From Psychrobacter sp. UBA3483 (GTDB lineage Bacteria > Pseudomonadota > Gammaproteobacteria > Pseudomonadales > Moraxellaceae): a DNA stretch of 39,608 nt. This document shows positions 17,417 to 26,441 of the stretch, piece by piece. Position 1 is the stretch's first letter. Every line of letters begins with the position of its first letter. The stretch lies in NCBI RefSeq assembly GCF_002377905.1, contig NZ_DFQS01000065.1:1-39608 (forward strand), read 5' to 3'. The position numbers were made by a program, and so were the translations under genes. A model generated the notes under the pieces. It ran no database searches, was not told the DNA's origin, and was given only the letters and a program-made list of their open reading frames with translations.

Positions 17417-19852
17417 TTAAGCTTGCTTAGGCGGTAGTGTCCAATATATTTCATCTTCGAGATCACTAATGGCTTGCTGATAGTCTTTTTTGCTACCAAA
17501 GCCTTCTCTGACAATTTCCATCGGACTACCTAACTGATCAAGTGGTTTTACTTTGAGCACGTTCAAGCTTTCGATTTCTTCTACACCTGCATCAGCATAC
17601 TTATCGAGCAAAGCGTTAAGTACTTTTTGAGCAGTTTCTGAATACTTGGTAAAGTAATTGCGCTTTTTGACTTCATTCGCACGTTCACGACGTGTCAAAG
17701 GTGGCTGGTCGTAGACCACATGACAGATCAGATCGAAGGGGTCCATATCTGACCCAATCTCTTCTTGTAAGGCTTCCCAAATAATACCAGCGTTTGCCAG
17801 CTCATCAATAATGGTTTGTTTACGTTCCTCATCGTTCCAACGCTTGGTAAACTCATCCAAACTAGCAAACTGCTTGCTGAAGGTTTTGCGAGTATAGTCC
17901 TGAAAAGACTCGGTGACTAGCTTACCATCAGTATCATAATACTGGATACGCTGAGCCATTACTTTTACAGGTACGCCTTTCACATGGTATTTTTTAGCAG
18001 GCTCACTAACACCCATGTCATCACCCATACCAGCCCCTAAATCAAAGTCGTTATTATCAGTTTGAGTTGTATAGGCTAAATCAGTACCATTAGCAATATC
18101 TAGATCTGCGTCTGACTCTCCATCTACCACTTCATCAAGCTCATCGCTCCCTTCATTAATCTGCGATGGCGTCACAGTCATGATACGTTCAGGAATACCA
18201 TCGAAGCGCTCATCTGCAAATAGCTCAGTCGCTTTTTTGAAGTCGAGAATCGTAAACCATAGCTTGCCGTATTTATCATTGATACGGGTGCCACGACCGA
18301 TAACCTGCTTAAACTTGGTCATCGATTTGATGTTTTGATCTAGCACGATTAGCTTACAGGTTTGGGCATCGACACCTGTGGTCATCAGCTCTGAAGTCGT
18401 CGCTATCACAGGATAGAGCTTTTTGGGGTTGATGAAATTATCAAGCTGGGCTTTGCCCAACTCATCATCACCCGTGATTTTCATGACATACTTTTCGTTC
18501 TTTTTGACCTGCTCTGGATTACAGTTAATCAAAGCACGGCGCATTCGCTCCGCATGATCAATGTCATTACAGAATACAATTGTTTTGGCCATGGGGTCAG
18601 TGCGCTGAAGGTAGCTAGTGATGGTCTGTGCCACCAACTCAGTACGCTCATCAATCACTAAGGTACGATCAAAATCTTTTTGGTTATAGATACGATCATC
18701 AATCAACTCACCATGCTTATCTGTCTGTCCTTTGGTTGGACGCCAGCCTTGCATATCGACATCGATATCAATTCGAACCACTTTATAAGGTGCTAAAAAT
18801 CCATCTTCAATACCCTGTTTTAGGGTATAGGTATAGACAGGGTTCCCGAAATAATACGAATTAGAGACCTCGTCAGTCTCTTTAGGTGTCGCCGTTAAGC
18901 CTACTTGTGTGGCGCTATTAAAGTATTCCAGTATCTCACGCCAAGCACTGTCTTCAGCGGCACTACCTCTATGGCACTCGTCAATGACGATTAGGTCAAA
19001 GAAGTCTGGCGCAACCTGTTTAAAGGCTTTCTGATGCTCTTCTGGGCCTGTTAACGCTTGATATAAACCAAGATGAATCTCAAAGGCTGGATCAACGGTA
19101 CGGCCTTCTATTTTAGTCATCGCAGTGCCAAAAGGCTGAAAGTCATTAACTCGAGTTTGATCGACTAAAATATTGCGGTCAGCTAAAAACAAAATGCGCT
19201 TTTTCTCTCTGGCTTTCCACAGTCGCCAAATGATTTGAAAGGCAGTGTAGGTTTTACCTGTACCTGTCGCCATTACCAGCAAAATACGATTCTGTCCGCG
19301 AGCAATGGCTTCTATGGTCTTATTAATGGCTTGTAGCTGATAGTAGCGTGGTACTTTACCACTACCGTCGTCATGATAGTCTTGAGTGATGATGGGCAGC
19401 TGAGCTTGCGTATAGCCTTTCCATTGACAGTACTTATCCCATAGCTCAGCGGGTGTCGGAAAGTCTGCTAATGAAATTTCTGTTTCAAGGGTAGTAGTAT
19501 TGGTTTTATCATGAAAAATAAAGCCATCACCATTGGATGAAAATACAAACGGTACTTCGAGCAGCCCAGCATAATCAAGCGCTTGCTGCATACCTTTACC
19601 AATGGAGTGTTTGTTCGCTTTGGCCTCGATAACAGCAAGCGGCAGGTTAGGCTTGTGGTATAAAACAATGTCAGCTGACTTAACTGTCTTACGTACTGCC
19701 ATTTGACCACGGACGATAACCTTGCCGTCACGAAGCTTCACCTCTTCGCGAATTTGGGTCATGTCATCCCAGCCTGAGCTAATAACGGCAGGTAGAATAA
19801 ATTTACTGATAATATCAGCTTCGGATAGTTCTAATTTGTTGATACCAGCCAT
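17417..19852 (-). CDS. hsdR: Type I restriction endonuclease subunit HsdR
   Basis: An 811-residue ATP-dependent translocase and nuclease that cleaves unmodified DNA after translocation. The N-terminal PD-(D/E)xK nuclease shows D61...E76-A-K78 (SADIVLY, AVIEAKAN). The superfamily 2 motor has Walker A GTGKT (197-201), the DECH box (291-294), LTATP and the C-terminal helicase motif VIGRGTRI. A coiled C-terminal region follows. The size is close to EcoEI-type HsdR rather than the >1000-residue EcoKI type. The ATG has AGGAAA upstream. A 253-base gap with an AT-rich palindrome (ACTTAATATTTAAGT near 20025) separates it from the upstream gene. Confidence 0.95.
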   Translation of the reverse strand: MAGINKLELSEADIISKFILPAVISSGWDDMTQIREEVKLRDGKVIVRGQMAVRKTVKSADIVLYHKPNLPLAVIEAKANKHSIGKGMQQALDYAGLLEVPFVFSSNGDGFIFHDKTNTTTLETEISLADFPTPAELWDKYCQWKGYTQAQLPIITQDYHDDGSGKVPRYYQLQAINKTIEAIARGQNRILLVMATGTGKTYTAFQIIWRLWKAREKKRILFLADRNILVDQTRVNDFQPFGTAMTKIEGRTVDPAFEIHLGLYQALTGPEEHQKAFKQVAPDFFDLIVIDECHRGSAAEDSAWREILEYFNSATQVGLTATPKETDEVSNSYYFGNPVYTYTLKQGIEDGFLAPYKVVRIDIDVDMQGWRPTKGQTDKHGELIDDRIYNQKDFDRTLVIDERTELVAQTITSYLQRTDPMAKTIVFCNDIDHAERMRRALINCNPEQVKKNEKYVMKITGDDELGKAQLDNFINPKKLYPVIATTSELMTTGVDAQTCKLIVLDQNIKSMTKFKQVIGRGTRINDKYGKLWFTILDFKKATELFADERFDGIPERIMTVTPSQINEGSDELDEVVDGESDADLDIANGTDLAYTTQTDNNDFDLGAGMGDDMGVSEPAKKYHVKGVPVKVMAQRIQYYDTDGKLVTESFQDYTRKTFSKQFASLDEFTKRWNDEERKQTIIDELANAGIIWEALQEEIGSDMDPFDLICHVVYDQPPLTRRERANEVKKRNYFTKYSETAQKVLNALLDKYADAGVEEIESLNVLKVKPLDQLGSPMEIVREGFGSKKDYQQAISDLEDEIYWTLPPKQA

Positions 19853-20105
19853 GGCAGTACGTTTCCTATCTAGCTAGCGTTAAGGATAACTTATATTTTA
19901 ACATATGTTGTGTATTTATAATCTGCTAGACTTTAGCCATGTAGTATTTAACCACCTTTGAGATAATACTGTTTGTATATCATCGCCTATAGAAAATAAT
20001 TTATAGAAGTAAATACGGGGCCTGAACTTAATATTTAAGTTATTAGCCTTAATAAGTTTATCTGCTACAGGTCTGTCTTTTTTATGTTTTATAGTGTTTT
20101 AGAGC

Positions 20106-22076
20106 TTAGTAAGGAGTGGTCATACTTTTCATAGAAGTATTAATATTTAAATCATCCTCAATTTTTAGTAGTGCTAAAAATATCAACTTTAAGTAAGTAA
20201 AATAAGCATTCCCATGAACATTAGTTTCATCATGACTCGCTTGTGTTCCATGTAAGTAGCTATTTCTTAAATCAAGCCCGTTAGTAAACTCACTTTTGTT
20301 TAAGCAGTAATTAAAATATGATTGCTCAGGCTTGGAAAATAGTGTCTTCTCAAACTGCACTATACCTTCAGCAGCCATTCTTTGTGCCTCCTGACGATAT
20401 TCAAGCGGATAATGATAGTAGGATCCTACATCGTTATCATGCAAGTCACTGAGTATGATTAGCCTTATAGGATTTGTAACTATTATAAAGTCGTTTTCGT
20501 CAATTATTATAAAACCATTATCTATAAGATAGTTCAGCTCAGGCTGTTGATACTCTTCATAATTACTAGACTTTACCTTTTCTTTTTCTAATAAATCAAA
20601 AAAATTACTGTATCCTTTCTCTTTGAAAGGCTCTACATAATTAAGGCTTCTTTGGTCTGAAAAGAATAAGTTTAGACATTGAAGCAATATATTGTTGTTA
20701 TTGTTTAAATAAATATATTTATCTTCGTTAAGGCTGGGAATGTCTCCTATCGAAGATGGAGAAGATGATATCTGTAAGAGCTCAAAATCAATATGACCTT
20801 CTTCTACAAAAATTTTGAACTGCTTTAGAGCTGACTCAAACTCCGGTGCCAACAATCTAACTTTTTCTAGAAACGTTTTTGCTGTAGGAATTGAGAATTT
20901 GGAGTTATCTGCGAAGTTGTACTTCTCTCGAAATGATTCCTCAAATACGTAATGGACTATATCTTCTAATGATGTCCCTAATTTATTTACAACTTTACTG
21001 TAAGTAGCTATTTGGGCTTGTGAGGTCATTTCAGACACTGAGAAAGCTATTCCACCTCTATATTCATTTTGTGCGCTAACGCCCATAATTCTCTCAAAAA
21101 TGCCTAAATTTTTCTCATTACTTACTAGACTTATTCTATTTTGATGATCCAGATACTCAAACAGGTATTTAAAATTCGAAAACAGTGTATAAAGGTCTGT
21201 GTTATTAGTAACGTAATCTAAGCTATAAGAATAGTACAGAACATTATTATCCATGGATCCATGCTTATTATTAGCGATATTTTCTTCAAAACTTATGGAC
21301 ACGCCATAAGTATAATTATGCAACTCATTACCTTGTTGCAAACGCTCTGTTTCTTTTGTATACAGACGTTTAGCTTGCAACCTAGTCTTATCGGAAATCT
21401 TAAAGTCACCTCTATTTTTCAGATTCCTTATTATCTTCACATAGCTTAAGTTTACGTCACTAGAGCTTAGATAGTTCGATATCAGAAACTCTTTATCCTC
21501 AATAGTGAGGCATTTAGGAAGCAACATTTTATTTCTGTTGTACGGGTCATCAATCTCATAAATCAAAAGCAATATTTCACCAGACTTAGGATTAGCCATT
21601 AGAAAATCTTTTAGGACTAAGCCATATTTGCTAACCACATTAGGGTGAGTTAAAACAGTCTTTATCAGGTAGGGCTCTTGCAACAAAATTCTTTGAAAGA
21701 CACTATTAGATACACGTTTAGCCACATTTTGGCTGTTAAAGAGTTCCCAAAATGAACTAATATAATTATGATTGGTAGCATTGAAAAAACTCTCAATATT
21801 AGTATCATCAAGGCAGGATATGAATCTACCAATAACCTGGCCATAGCAAGACACACGCTCTTGAAAGAGCTGTAATTCATCAGAACTCCAAGTAGACAGA
21901 AAAAGTCCAGCATCAAAGTACTTCTTAATATTAAAGAGTTCTATCACCTCATTGACATCCGTATACTCCGATTTAATAGGATGCTTTAAGACAGCCTCAC
22001 CTTTTCTGAGCTGAGTAGTACCACCCATATCATGAATAGAGAAAAAAACCACACGGCTAGAGTCAACTGGATGCAT
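20106..22076 (-). CDS. Large unrecognised protein with C-terminal HEPN-like motif, putative defence effector
   Basis: I do not recognise this 656-residue protein. It has no signal peptide, membrane segment or visible nucleotide-binding motif. Most of it is predicted to be helical and is rich in Asn, Ser and Tyr, and its DNA is more AT-rich than the housekeeping genes. A region around residues 535-575 (LNYLIDNGFIIIDENDFIIV) looks like a winged helix. Near the C-terminus, LDLRNSYLHG contains R604-x4-H609, the catalytic signature of HEPN ribonucleases, followed by a long hydrophobic helix (YLKLIFLALLKIEDDL) as in that fold. It lies just upstream of hsdR on the same strand. I infer an RNA-cleaving abortive-infection effector, possibly linked to the restriction system. 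The ATG has AAAGG about eight bases upstream. Confidence 0.55.
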   Translation of the reverse strand: MHPVDSSRVVFFSIHDMGGTTQLRKGEAVLKHPIKSEYTDVNEVIELFNIKKYFDAGLFLSTWSSDELQLFQERVSCYGQVIGRFISCLDDTNIESFFNATNHNYISSFWELFNSQNVAKRVSNSVFQRILLQEPYLIKTVLTHPNVVSKYGLVLKDFLMANPKSGEILLLIYEIDDPYNRNKMLLPKCLTIEDKEFLISNYLSSSDVNLSYVKIIRNLKNRGDFKISDKTRLQAKRLYTKETERLQQGNELHNYTYGVSISFEENIANNKHGSMDNNVLYYSYSLDYVTNNTDLYTLFSNFKYLFEYLDHQNRISLVSNEKNLGIFERIMGVSAQNEYRGGIAFSVSEMTSQAQIATYSKVVNKLGTSLEDIVHYVFEESFREKYNFADNSKFSIPTAKTFLEKVRLLAPEFESALKQFKIFVEEGHIDFELLQISSSPSSIGDIPSLNEDKYIYLNNNNNILLQCLNLFFSDQRSLNYVEPFKEKGYSNFFDLLEKEKVKSSNYEEYQQPELNYLIDNGFIIIDENDFIIVTNPIRLIILSDLHDNDVGSYYHYPLEYRQEAQRMAAEGIVQFEKTLFSKPEQSYFNYCLNKSEFTNGLDLRNSYLHGTQASHDETNVHGNAYFTYLKLIFLALLKIEDDLNINTSMKSMTTPY

Positions 22077-22175
22077 AAGAAAACCTTTAATTAGAAGTAG
22101 GAATTTTAGTTGGCATTAAAGAAGAAAGGTTTAATGGCCTAAAAAGAAAAGAGATAATAAAGAGAGAAGAGCCTA

Positions 22176-22232
22176 TTAGTTCTCTTTTAACACACGATAA
22201 ACGGTAGCTACCCCAACACCAACCGCCTCCCC
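22176..22232 (-). pseudogene. C-terminal remnant of a serine recombinase (resolvase/invertase)
   Basis: On the minus strand the 18 codons read GEAVGVGVATVYRVLKEN and then a stop. AVGVGVATVYRVLK is the recognition helix of the C-terminal helix-turn-helix of resolvase/invertase-type serine recombinases, and the position right before the stop is correct. The frame is interrupted by a stop at 22233, and the left end of the insertion sequence starts at 22244. Only the last few percent of the gene remain, apparently cut by the IS. Confidence 0.6.
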
Positions 22233-22243
22233 CTATGGCAGGA

Positions 22244-22254
22244 TAGTTGTCACC
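22244..22254 (+). repeat. Left terminal inverted repeat of the IS
   Basis: TAGTTGTCACC, matching the right end in reverse complement. Just inside, TTGTCACCCC (22248-22257) can pair, apart from one bulged A, with GGGGACAA (22274-22281). This makes a hairpin ahead of orfA that could block translation of read-through transcripts. Confidence 0.85.
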
Positions 22255-22293
22255 CCTAAATAATAATTCCAAAGGGGACAATGAGGACACATC

Positions 22294-22791
22294 ATGCCAC
22301 GATATAGCGAAGAACGTAAACAGGCTATACTCAGCAAACTGCTACCCCCGCTGAGCCTAAGTGTTGCCGAGGTTTCAAGAAGTGAAGGCATCGGATTACA
22401 GACCCTGTATAATTGGCGTGCCCAAGCTAGAGAACAAGGTCACCCCATGCCATCGAACCATAAAACCCCTGATGACTGGTCAAGCGAAACCAAGCTTGCC
22501 ACCATTATAGAGACGGCCACCCTAAGCGAGAGTGAACTTAGCGAATACTGCCGCAGCAAAGGCCTATATGTTGAGCAAATCAAAGCGTGGCGTACTGACG
22601 CCTTACAAGGCTTTAGCAGCAGCAAACAACAAAGCCTGAAAGACAAGCGTCAGCAGCAGAGCGATCGCAAACAGATCAAACAACTCACCCGAGAGCTTGC
22701 TCGAAAAGAAAAGGCTTTAGCTGAAACTGCCGCCTTACTGGTATTGCGAAAAAAGTTGGAAGCGTTTTGGGAGGAGTTTGATGACGACTGA
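22294..22791 (+). CDS. IS transposase OrfA, helix-turn-helix protein
   Basis: A 165-residue DNA-binding partner of the transposase. It has two helix-turn-helix units: SVAEVSRSEGIGLQTLYNWR (about 28-47) and a second around SESELSEYCRSKGLYVEQIKAWR. A basic coiled-coil follows (KQIKQLTRELARKEKALAETAALL). The ATG follows an AGGACAC site. It ends two bases before the first in-frame start of orfB. An A-AAA-AAG slippery heptamer lies at 22749-22755, but a -1 shift there meets a stop at 22779, so it does not fuse the two frames. Confidence 0.85.
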   Translation: MPRYSEERKQAILSKLLPPLSLSVAEVSRSEGIGLQTLYNWRAQAREQGHPMPSNHKTPDDWSSETKLATIIETATLSESELSEYCRSKGLYVEQIKAWRTDALQGFSSSKQQSLKDKRQQQSDRKQIKQLTRELARKEKALAETAALLVLRKKLEAFWEEFDDD

Positions 22792-22793
22792 CC

Positions 22794-23849
22794 TTGCTCC
22801 CTAAGCGCAAGCAATACATAGACTGGATACAAGAGGCCAATCACTCAGGAGCCAGACTTAACCTTGCCTGTATTGAAGTTGGCATTAGCATCCGCACCTA
22901 TCGGCGCTGGTACCGCGCAGGTCACGTGAATGGTGATAAACGGTGTGACGCCGTGCGCCAAGCTCCTAAGAATAAACTGAGCGCCTCTGAACAAGCCGCC
23001 ATCCTAGCCGTGTGCAATCAGCCCCGCTTTGCCAGTCTGCCGCCCACCCAAATTGTACCGACCCTGCTTGATGAGGGGATATATCATGGCTCAGAGTCTA
23101 CCTTTTATCGGGTGCTGAGGCAGCATGAGCAATTGGCTCACCGCGGTCTTGCCCTTGCCCCTAAAGCCTCAAGCGCCCCAAAGACCTTTACTGCCACTGG
23201 CCCTTGCCAAGTGTTCTGCTGGGATATCACCTATCTGCCAAGTCCGGTACGGGGTCAGTTCTATTATTTGTACATGATAGAGGATGTCTATAGCCGTAAA
23301 ATTGTTGGCTGGGAGGTTTATGACCACGAGTCAGGTGTACTGGCAGCTCAGCTGCTTGAGCGTACTTTAATCAGTGAGAATGCATTGCACACTGGGGTGG
23401 TGCTACACTCAGACAATGGGGCACCGATGAAAGCTCAAACCATGCGCATGAAAGCGTATGAGCTTGGGGTACTCACCTCTTACAGCAGACCGCGTGTCAG
23501 TAATGACAACCCGTTTGCAGAGTCTTTATTTAAAACCTGCAAGTATCGCCCTAATTGGCCTATCGATGGCTTTAAGAGCTTAGATGCGGCAAGACGATGG
23601 ATGCTGAGCTTCACGCGCTGGTACAACAATGAGCATAAGCACAGTCAGCTGAACTTTGTGACGCCCAATCAGCGCCATACGGGTGAGGATAAGGAAGTAC
23701 TGGCGAAGCGTCTGCTCACGATGCAGCGCGCTAAAGATGAAAACCCGATACGCTGGGGAACTCAGGAGGTGAGGAACTGCGAGCCTGTAGGGCCAACAAC
23801 GCTAAATCCTGTAAAAGAGCAACAACAGCAAAGATTACAAGCCGCTTAA
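22794..23849 (+). CDS. IS transposase OrfB, DDE integrase
   Basis: A 351-residue transposase with an rve-type catalytic core. The acidic triad is D144 (FCWDITYL), D207 (VLHSDNGA) and E243 (NPFAESLFK), with 35 residues between the last two, the classical DD(35)E spacing. An N-terminal helix-turn-helix (GISIRTYRRWYRAG) precedes the core. The start is TTG at 22794 (CTG at 22788 is the only other choice), with GGGAGGAG some 17 bases upstream, so translation probably depends on coupling to orfA. No internal stop is seen. Confidence 0.88.
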   Translation: MLPKRKQYIDWIQEANHSGARLNLACIEVGISIRTYRRWYRAGHVNGDKRCDAVRQAPKNKLSASEQAAILAVCNQPRFASLPPTQIVPTLLDEGIYHGSESTFYRVLRQHEQLAHRGLALAPKASSAPKTFTATGPCQVFCWDITYLPSPVRGQFYYLYMIEDVYSRKIVGWEVYDHESGVLAAQLLERTLISENALHTGVVLHSDNGAPMKAQTMRMKAYELGVLTSYSRPRVSNDNPFAESLFKTCKYRPNWPIDGFKSLDAARRWMLSFTRWYNNEHKHSQLNFVTPNQRHTGEDKEVLAKRLLTMQRAKDENPIRWGTQEVRNCEPVGPTTLNPVKEQQQQRLQAA

Positions 23850-23860
23850 TTTAGCTTGAT

Positions 23861-23871
23861 GGTGACAACTA
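23861..23871 (-). repeat. Right terminal inverted repeat of the IS
   Basis: GGTGACAACTA, the perfect reverse complement of the left end. Only 28 bases separate it from the stop codon of lgt, so the IS forms the right border of the island next to conserved chromosomal DNA. Confidence 0.85.
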
Positions 23872-23899
23872 CCTTGAAAAACTCCGTCGACACTTATTT

Positions 23900-24784
23900 C
23901 TAATATGCAGACTGCTTACCCCAATCATAAATACCGCGTTTGTAAGCATAAATCAGCATGATTAAGCCGGCGATAATCATCGGCGCGCTTAAGATTTGCC
24001 CTTTGGTCATCCAACCTAATAATATGAATCCTTGGTCAGCATCTGGCTGGCGGAAGAATTCAATGATAAAGCGGCTGATGCCATAGCCTAGTAAGAATAC
24101 AGCGGAGGCGGCCATACGTGGACGTGGTTTTGATGAATACCACCATAAGAATATAAATAGCAGCAGACCTTCGGCAAAGGCTTCATATAGCTGTGATGGA
24201 TGACGAGGCAATATGTATTGACCATTGACTTCAATCATCAATTCTTGCAATTGTGGATTGCTCTGTAATTGCTCCATATCAAACGCCGCGGCTTGCGGAA
24301 AGTAGGTCAGCCAGTTATAGCCACCGTCTGAGACGCGACCCCATAATTCGCCATTGATATAGTTGCCGATACGCCCAAACAGTAAGCCGGTTGGTACACA
24401 AGGAACGATAAAATCGAATACTTGAAAGGTAGTCTTTTTATATTTACGGGCAAAGAACCACATACCTAGCATGACGCCGATAAAGCCGCCGTGGAAAGAC
24501 ATACCGCCTTCCCAGACTTTTAATATATAGGCAGGGTTTTGGAGTAATTCACCGAACTGATAAAACAGCACATAGCCAATACGACCGCCTAAGATGACAC
24601 CAAGCGCGCCATAAAAGACTAAGTCAGAGACCATGTCGGTGGTCCAATTGTCGCGTTTGGTACTGCGATACCAAGCCAAACCGTAAGCGGCAGCAAAGGC
24701 TAGCAAATACATTAGCCCATACCAGTGCACTTCCAATGGACCCAAGGAAAGCGCTACGGGATCATACTGAGGATGAATCATCAT
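23900..24784 (-). CDS. lgt: Prolipoprotein diacylglyceryl transferase
   Basis: A 294-residue inner-membrane enzyme that attaches diacylglycerol from phosphatidylglycerol to the lipobox Cys, the first step of lipoprotein maturation. It has seven hydrophobic segments and the signature FGRIGNYINGELWGR, with MSFHGGFIGVMLG before it and HPSQLYEAFAEG after it. Two ATG codons stand side by side at the start (24784 and 24781). In relatives lgt is followed by thyA and folA; here 10 kb of foreign DNA intervenes and thyA is broken. The 183 bases upstream hold its promoter region only. Confidence 0.97.
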   Translation of the reverse strand: MMIHPQYDPVALSLGPLEVHWYGLMYLLAFAAAYGLAWYRSTKRDNWTTDMVSDLVFYGALGVILGGRIGYVLFYQFGELLQNPAYILKVWEGGMSFHGGFIGVMLGMWFFARKYKKTTFQVFDFIVPCVPTGLLFGRIGNYINGELWGRVSDGGYNWLTYFPQAAAFDMEQLQSNPQLQELMIEVNGQYILPRHPSQLYEAFAEGLLLFIFLWWYSSKPRPRMAASAVFLLGYGISRFIIEFFRQPDADQGFILLGWMTKGQILSAPMIIAGLIMLIYAYKRGIYDWGKQSAY

Positions 24785-24967
24785 AAAGGCATCATAATTA
24801 TTGGTAATAGAATGTATGAAATAGGCTTATATAAGAAATTTTTTGTCCAACAATTGAAAAGTACAACTATCGCAAGTCAGAATCTCATCTTATGGATAGA
24901 GAGACCTTCCAAGTAAACTCGCCTTCGATCTAATCTGAGCGGTTCATAGACAGTATGAAGGTATTTA

Positions 24968-26440
24968 CTACCTGGCAATCAACAACTTTACAGCAACCTC
25001 AAAAAGACACTCATCTTTGATAGTAATACTAACTTTGCCATTATGAGCATTGGCGATAGCTTGCACAATAGATAAGCCTAAGCCTGTTCCTGAATGCATC
25101 GTATTCGTTTTATCATGACGATAGAATCGCTCAAACAGTTTATCGGCTTCAATCTGATTTAATGGTTTGTCTAGACGGTTGGTCATAGTTATTCTTAACC
25201 AGAGCTGCTCTGGGGATTGAATATCGTCTTTTGGCGCATTAAGCGAGGTGCTTGAAGTGAGGACAGTAGCGGATATCATAATAGTGCTATTACTAGCCGC
25301 ATAATAAATCGCATTTGACATCAGGTTGGCAAACAGCCGTTGCAATAAGCCTTTATCACCTAGTACTGTTTTAAAATCACCCGATTTTTCAAAGATTATC
25401 TCACGATCCTCAGCAATCATCTCATAATAATCTATAAGCTTTGTGATCAAGCTCTCTATATCGACATGACTGATTTGCGAATCACTCAGCTCTTTTTGAG
25501 TTTTTGCCAGTAATAACATATCGTTAATCATGGCGGATAACTGCTTTAACGTATCATGCTGATGATGCAATTGCTCAATGTATTCGTCGCTTTCTCTTGG
25601 CTTAGTTAACATGACTTGCGTTTGCGTACTCAGCGTCGCTATTGGCGTACGTAGCTCATGGGCGATATTGTCTGAAAACCGTGATAATGATTCAAAGTTA
25701 CTTTCAAGCTTGACCATCATAGAATTATAAGACTCCGTTAGTGGACGTAATTCTAACGGCATATCGCCAACCACAATTCTTTCATCTAACCTTTGAAGAT
25801 TAATGCCTTTCATCTTTTGTACGATAGTAGCTAGGGGAGCAAAACCCCAGTGTACACTTAGTGCTGCTACTGAAACCAATAATAAGGTAATGGCGATAAG
25901 TATCAAGCTCAGCTGGCGATTAAACTGGATAAGATATTGATGATGCACATCGATAGGTAGAGCAATAAATGCCAAAACCTCTTGATGTGTAATGATAATG
26001 GCTCGGTAATGCCTATTATTTATCTTGATCATAAACTGCTGATCGCGATAGTCCTGCAATAGTTGTAACAAGCTAAAATCTGCCGGTAGATCATTGATGA
26101 AATTACTGGGATCGCTGGACAATAAATTGCCGTTTTTGTCTGATATTAACGTTTTTAAATCATAGTCTAACCAAGAAGAATGTAGATGATTGGCATCAAT
26201 TAGCGCTTGCGACTTTGACACTGTAAAAGGTTCTATGTGATCGTTAAAATTCACCATGCGTTTACGCAGGTTAAAAGCTGCATGGGTAATAATCTCTGAG
26301 TCCATTTGCTCAAAGTGCTCGTTAACAGAGCGCTGAACCCATATATAAATAACAACTTGAGAGATAACAACAAATATTGTCAGTAAAAAAACAGTACGCC
26401 ATAACAAAGGCCAGCGTCGATTCTTAAATTTATCTCTCAT
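24968..26440 (-). CDS. Heavy-metal sensor histidine kinase, CusS/CopS-like
   Basis: A 490-residue inner-membrane kinase, probably sensing periplasmic copper. It has membrane segments at about 13-31 and 174-195, a periplasmic loop of about 140 residues with several His residues, a HAMP linker, the HisKA box NIAHELRTPIATLS with H261, an N box (NLMSNAIYYA) and GTGLGLSIV. It starts one base after the stop of the regulator gene, so the two are translationally coupled. Its position next to copper-resistance genes supports a copper role. CusS, CopS and PcoS are equally possible labels, so I leave the symbol blank. Confidence 0.88.
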   Translation of the reverse strand: MRDKFKNRRWPLLWRTVFLLTIFVVISQVVIYIWVQRSVNEHFEQMDSEIITHAAFNLRKRMVNFNDHIEPFTVSKSQALIDANHLHSSWLDYDLKTLISDKNGNLLSSDPSNFINDLPADFSLLQLLQDYRDQQFMIKINNRHYRAIIITHQEVLAFIALPIDVHHQYLIQFNRQLSLILIAITLLLVSVAALSVHWGFAPLATIVQKMKGINLQRLDERIVVGDMPLELRPLTESYNSMMVKLESNFESLSRFSDNIAHELRTPIATLSTQTQVMLTKPRESDEYIEQLHHQHDTLKQLSAMINDMLLLAKTQKELSDSQISHVDIESLITKLIDYYEMIAEDREIIFEKSGDFKTVLGDKGLLQRLFANLMSNAIYYAASNSTIMISATVLTSSTSLNAPKDDIQSPEQLWLRITMTNRLDKPLNQIEADKLFERFYRHDKTNTMHSGTGLGLSIVQAIANAHNGKVSITIKDECLFEVAVKLLIAR

Positions 26441-26441
26441 T

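Larger units (their letters stand above)
22244..23871 (+). mobile_element. Complete two-ORF insertion sequence, IS3-like, 1628 bp
   Basis: The element is bounded by perfect 11-bp inverted repeats, TAGTTGTCACC at 22244-22254 and its complement at 23861-23871. It contains an orfA (helix-turn-helix) and an orfB (DDE integrase) with all catalytic residues, so it may still be active. The outside bases (AGGA on the left, CCTT on the right) show no target duplication. This suggests that one flank was deleted or rearranged after insertion. Assignment to the IS3 family is by ORF layout and the rve-type DD(35)E. Confidence 0.85.

Noticed and set aside
22749..22755. A-AAA-AAG slippery heptamer near the end of IS orfA, as used for -1 frameshifting to make OrfAB
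   Set aside because: After a -1 shift the frame meets TGA at 22779 before orfB begins, so no fusion protein can result.
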